A DNA stretch of 64,000 nucleotides from Rhizophagus clarus (lineage: Eukaryota > Glomeromycota > Glomeromycetes > Glomerales > Glomeraceae), in assembly GCA_015698045.1 (NCBI GenBank), contig BLAL01000193.1:124001-188000 (forward strand), written 5' to 3'. The translations under genes were made by a program, and so were the position numbers. The notes under the pieces were generated by a model, which did not search any database, had not been told where the DNA came from, and saw only the letters and a program-made list of their open reading frames with translations. Position 1 is the stretch's first letter. Each line of letters begins with the position of its first letter. Shown here piece by piece: positions 60,914-64,000 of the stretch.

Positions 60914-63900
60914 ATGGAAGAAAGACCATTACAAATTACAAGACGACCAGGTCTTGGTAATGCAGGAAGACGTATAAGAGTACGAGCAAACTTCTTTGAA
61001 GTACTTTCGATGCAGGAAACGAACATTTTGCATTATGATGTAAACATTACACCAGTTGTCCCTCAGCGTTTAAATAGGAAAGTATTTAACTGTTTTGTTG
61101 AGCAAAACCAAGCTGCCCTTTCGGGTACAAAACCTGTGTTTGATGGTATGTATTCAATAACAAAAAAAATTGTTTTCATTACAAATATCCAAATATTGAA
61201 TAAAACAAACCGAAAGATTAATATAATTTCAATAAGTTATCAAAATCGTATTATATAATTTTTTTTTTCTTAGCATTATCAATGCTGTATGATGTTTAAA
61301 TGTATGCCTGTATTTAAAAGAGTAATGAATACTAACTAATCGCAAATGTTGATAGGAAAAGCAAACATGTATGCAAGCACAGGTAAAAATGTAATACAAG
61401 TTTTGGTATGTTTCATACATCATTTGCTTATTATATCTAACATGGTGTGTTTTTCACTGCGCTGCGCACAGGATCATTGCAACTTGATGCCGATTCGTTT
61501 GACGTAAATATCTTTTTTTTTTTTTTACGTTTTTATTTTTAAATTAGAAAAAAAAGGAGTTTAAGTTAAATTATTTAAAATTAGGTCGATATAGGGGAAG
61601 ATGATGGGGCCGTGACTACTAGACGTCCACCGCGAAGATTTCGAATTAGACTAAGAAGAACTAGGGCTATTGTCTTGGCAGAACTATTCCAATTTTTAAA
61701 TGGAAGAGCAGATTTTACCGAAAATTGCCAAATGGGTAAATTTCTTCTTCCCTTTCTTTCTTTAATAAAAATGAATCTAATATTGGATTATAATTATGTT
61801 TATGTAACAAGCAATAATGGCCATGGATATTATTATAAGTCACAGCATATCTACAAAATATCCTACTGTGCGTCGATCGTTCTATACTCCACAGGGATCT
61901 AAACACATTTTTGGAGGTTTAGAGGCTTGGCAGGGGTATTATCAATCGGCTCGTCCTACAAGAGGACGAATGATGATAAACGTTGACTTAAGTGCTTCTG
62001 CTTTCTATGAAAGTGGACAACTTATTCAAGTGGTTGCAAAAATATTAGGTCTTAGATCTCCCGATGATCTGCGTCGAGGCTTTTCACCAAATGACCATCA
62101 CAAAGTTGAGGATTTTGTAAGAAGACTTAGAATAAAGGAAAACCATCGGACACCACAAAGAAAATTTAAGGTTGAGGGATTGACCCAAACTCCCGCAACT
62201 CATACTACGTTTGATTTAGCTGATGGTGGTAATACCGACGTTCGAACCTATTTTCAAAATACTCACAATAAACGGTTAATATTTCCATTTCTTCCTTGCG
62301 TCATCGTGAGGAGAAATAGTTTTATTCCGATAGAATGTTGTGATATAATTCCGGTAAATTATATATTCATCGATAGAATTATATGAATATAAAAATATTT
62401 TCTTTTTTAGAAAAAAATTTATTTCGTTTAACAGGAACAACGATACATAAGGAAATTGACTGGAAGACAAACGGATGATATGATGACCTTTGCTCGCCAG
62501 AACCCGAACATTCGGGCAAATAAGATCCAGGACGGTCTCAATATACTAGATTATCGGAGTAATGATTACCTCCGACAATTCGGAATAAGAATATCAACCG
62601 ATATGACAGTGGTAAATAGGATAAGGCATCGTGGAAATAGATTATACTTTGATAATAATTATATTTCAATGATTGGAATTCTACAGGTAGACGCTAGGGT
62701 TCTCCCCACTCCAACAATTCAGTACCATCCATCATCAAGAGATCATCATGTCCAGCCGAAAGATGGTGTGTGGAATTTAAGAGATAAAAAACTGGCAACT
62801 GGTGCTATTCTCGGTTCATGGGCGGTTTTATCCTTCATAAATGAAAACAAATTACCCGATCAAGCTATTAACGTATTCTTAAGAGAATTTATTGATACAT
62901 GTGTACAGACAGGAATGGTACTGTAGTTAAATATAAATTAACTTTCATATGAGTTTATAACTAATATTAATTAATTACCTGGCTTTTTACAGGATATTCC
63001 AAATAAGAGACCTCCTATATGTCGCGAAAATCCTATAGGAAACACCGAGGAATCGTTGAAAAAAGCCTGGTTGAAGGCTGGCAATGTGGCTAAAGCTCAA
63101 CCCCAATTAATCTTTTGTATTCTCCCAAATACTGGACAAGATTTATATGGCGAAATTAAACGTGTTGGCGAAACAGTCATTGGTGTCGCAACACAGTGCA
63201 TCCAAGGGGTGCACACAAATAGACCAAAAAAACAATATTGTGCTAATGTATGTCTAAAAATCAACGTTAAACTCGGAGGAATGAATTCATTCCTCGTTCC
63301 TGAACATATTCCATTTGTGACAGAAAAGCCTACTATTTTGATAGGCGCAGACGTATCTCACCCTGGACCAGGTAAAACATATGAGTTACTTTTCATACAA
63401 ATTATTTTTAATATATTTATGCTTCTCATCTCTTCAGACGACGATGAACGTCCATCTTTCGCAGCCATTTGTGGTTCTATGGACGCTAGGGCATCAAGAT
63501 ATGCAGCTTCCATCAGAGTTCAAGAAAGACGATACGAGATAATTGCTGATCTGGCAAATATGGTCAAAGAGTTATTAAAAACATTTTATCAGACTTGTGG
63601 GAGAAAACCGGTAAGAATTGTATTTTACCGAGACGGAATTTCTGAAGGCCAGTTTAATAGTGTGCTAGAAAATGAGGTGAAAGCGATTAGAGGTAATTAT
63701 TATATATAATTTCTCGAAGTTATTCATGCTTTTCGTTAATTGATTGATCGATTTTTAATTACTACAGCCGCGTGCCAGGCTCTCGAGGCAGGTTACAAAC
63801 CAACTATCACGTTTGTTGTGGTGCAGAAGAGGCATCACACACGGTTTTTCCCAATGGATAGACAAAATACCGACAGATCGGGAAATTGTCTTCCTGGTAC

Positions 63901-63944
63901 CGTCGTCGATGGTAACATCACACATCCATTTGAGTTCGATTTCT
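60914..63944 (+). CDS. Argonaute C, 3' end beyond the window
   Basis: Ten exons are visible: 60914-61145, 61356-61382, 61472-61503, 61585-61735, 61812-62353, 62435-62611, 62687-62917, 62993-63371, 63438-63692, 63768-63944, giving about 734 codons in frame. The acceptor of the next exon should follow just past 64000. The region that is one exon in A and B (exon 2) is here two small exons, 27 and 32 nt, split by an 89-nt intron; they read [10 protein letters not shown] and [10 protein letters not shown]. Domains and the catalytic residues inside the window are intact (D584 in GADVSHP, E624 in RYEII, D656 in FYRDGIS); the His lies outside. The donor after exon 7 (GTACTG) is weak. Retaining that intron would truncate the protein after two more codons. 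Slicer-type Argonaute by homology to its neighbours. Confidence 0.94.
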
Positions 63945-64000
63945 GTAAGTAATTGAGTTTAAAATGTAAAATTTGTAGCATTTTTCAATGACTTTGAATC

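Overview
The window looks like nuclear DNA of an arbuscular-mycorrhizal fungus (Glomeromycotina, close to Rhizophagus). This is an inference from several things seen together: very AT-rich, transposon-littered intergenic DNA; many short phase-variable introns with GTAAGT-like donors; and members of families known to be expanded in Rhizophagus, namely MATA-HMG-box proteins, BTB-TLDc proteins, F-box proteins and Argonautes. I saw no bacterial-style operons, CRISPR arrays, tRNA or rRNA genes.

Layout. 0-14 kb: the right end of a hAT-like element at the window edge, a decayed F-box/LRR-type gene, a long minus-strand frame of 581 codons broken by three in-frame stops, a 180-bp Mutator-type MITE with a 9-bp target duplication, a faint KDZ/Plavaka-like transposase remnant, and a small four-exon Myb-like gene (12730-13401). 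15-31 kb: a direct segmental duplication of about 4.4 kb. Each copy carries an intronless MATA-HMG-box gene (17479 and 29485). The second copy has been split by a 3.3-kb hAT element with intact 8-bp target duplication and by a smaller hAT-like insertion. A second copy of the Mutator-type MITE lies between the two halves. 31-35 kb: a nine-exon actin gene of 375 codons with unusual substitutions. 35-46 kb: gene-poor DNA with two TTA-flanked MITEs, a 1.36-kb fold-back element with ~500-bp arms, and unidentified coding remnants. 46-48 kb: a two-exon BTB-BACK-TLDc gene on the minus strand.

49.6 kb to the end: the highlight, a head-to-tail array of three Argonaute genes. Splicing reconstructs exactly in frame: 834 aa (13 exons), 831 aa (13 exons), and a third that runs off the window after 10 of a probable 14 exons. 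The complete genes keep the D-E-D-H slicer tetrad, and the third keeps the three residues inside the window. All three have the same TATA box about 170-176 bp upstream of the ATG, and the intergenic DNA is also duplicated, so the array arose by tandem duplication of 5.4-5.8-kb units. The genes have no evident operon-like cooperation. The Argonautes would act in small-RNA silencing, plausibly including silencing of the transposons that fill this window, but that link is inference.
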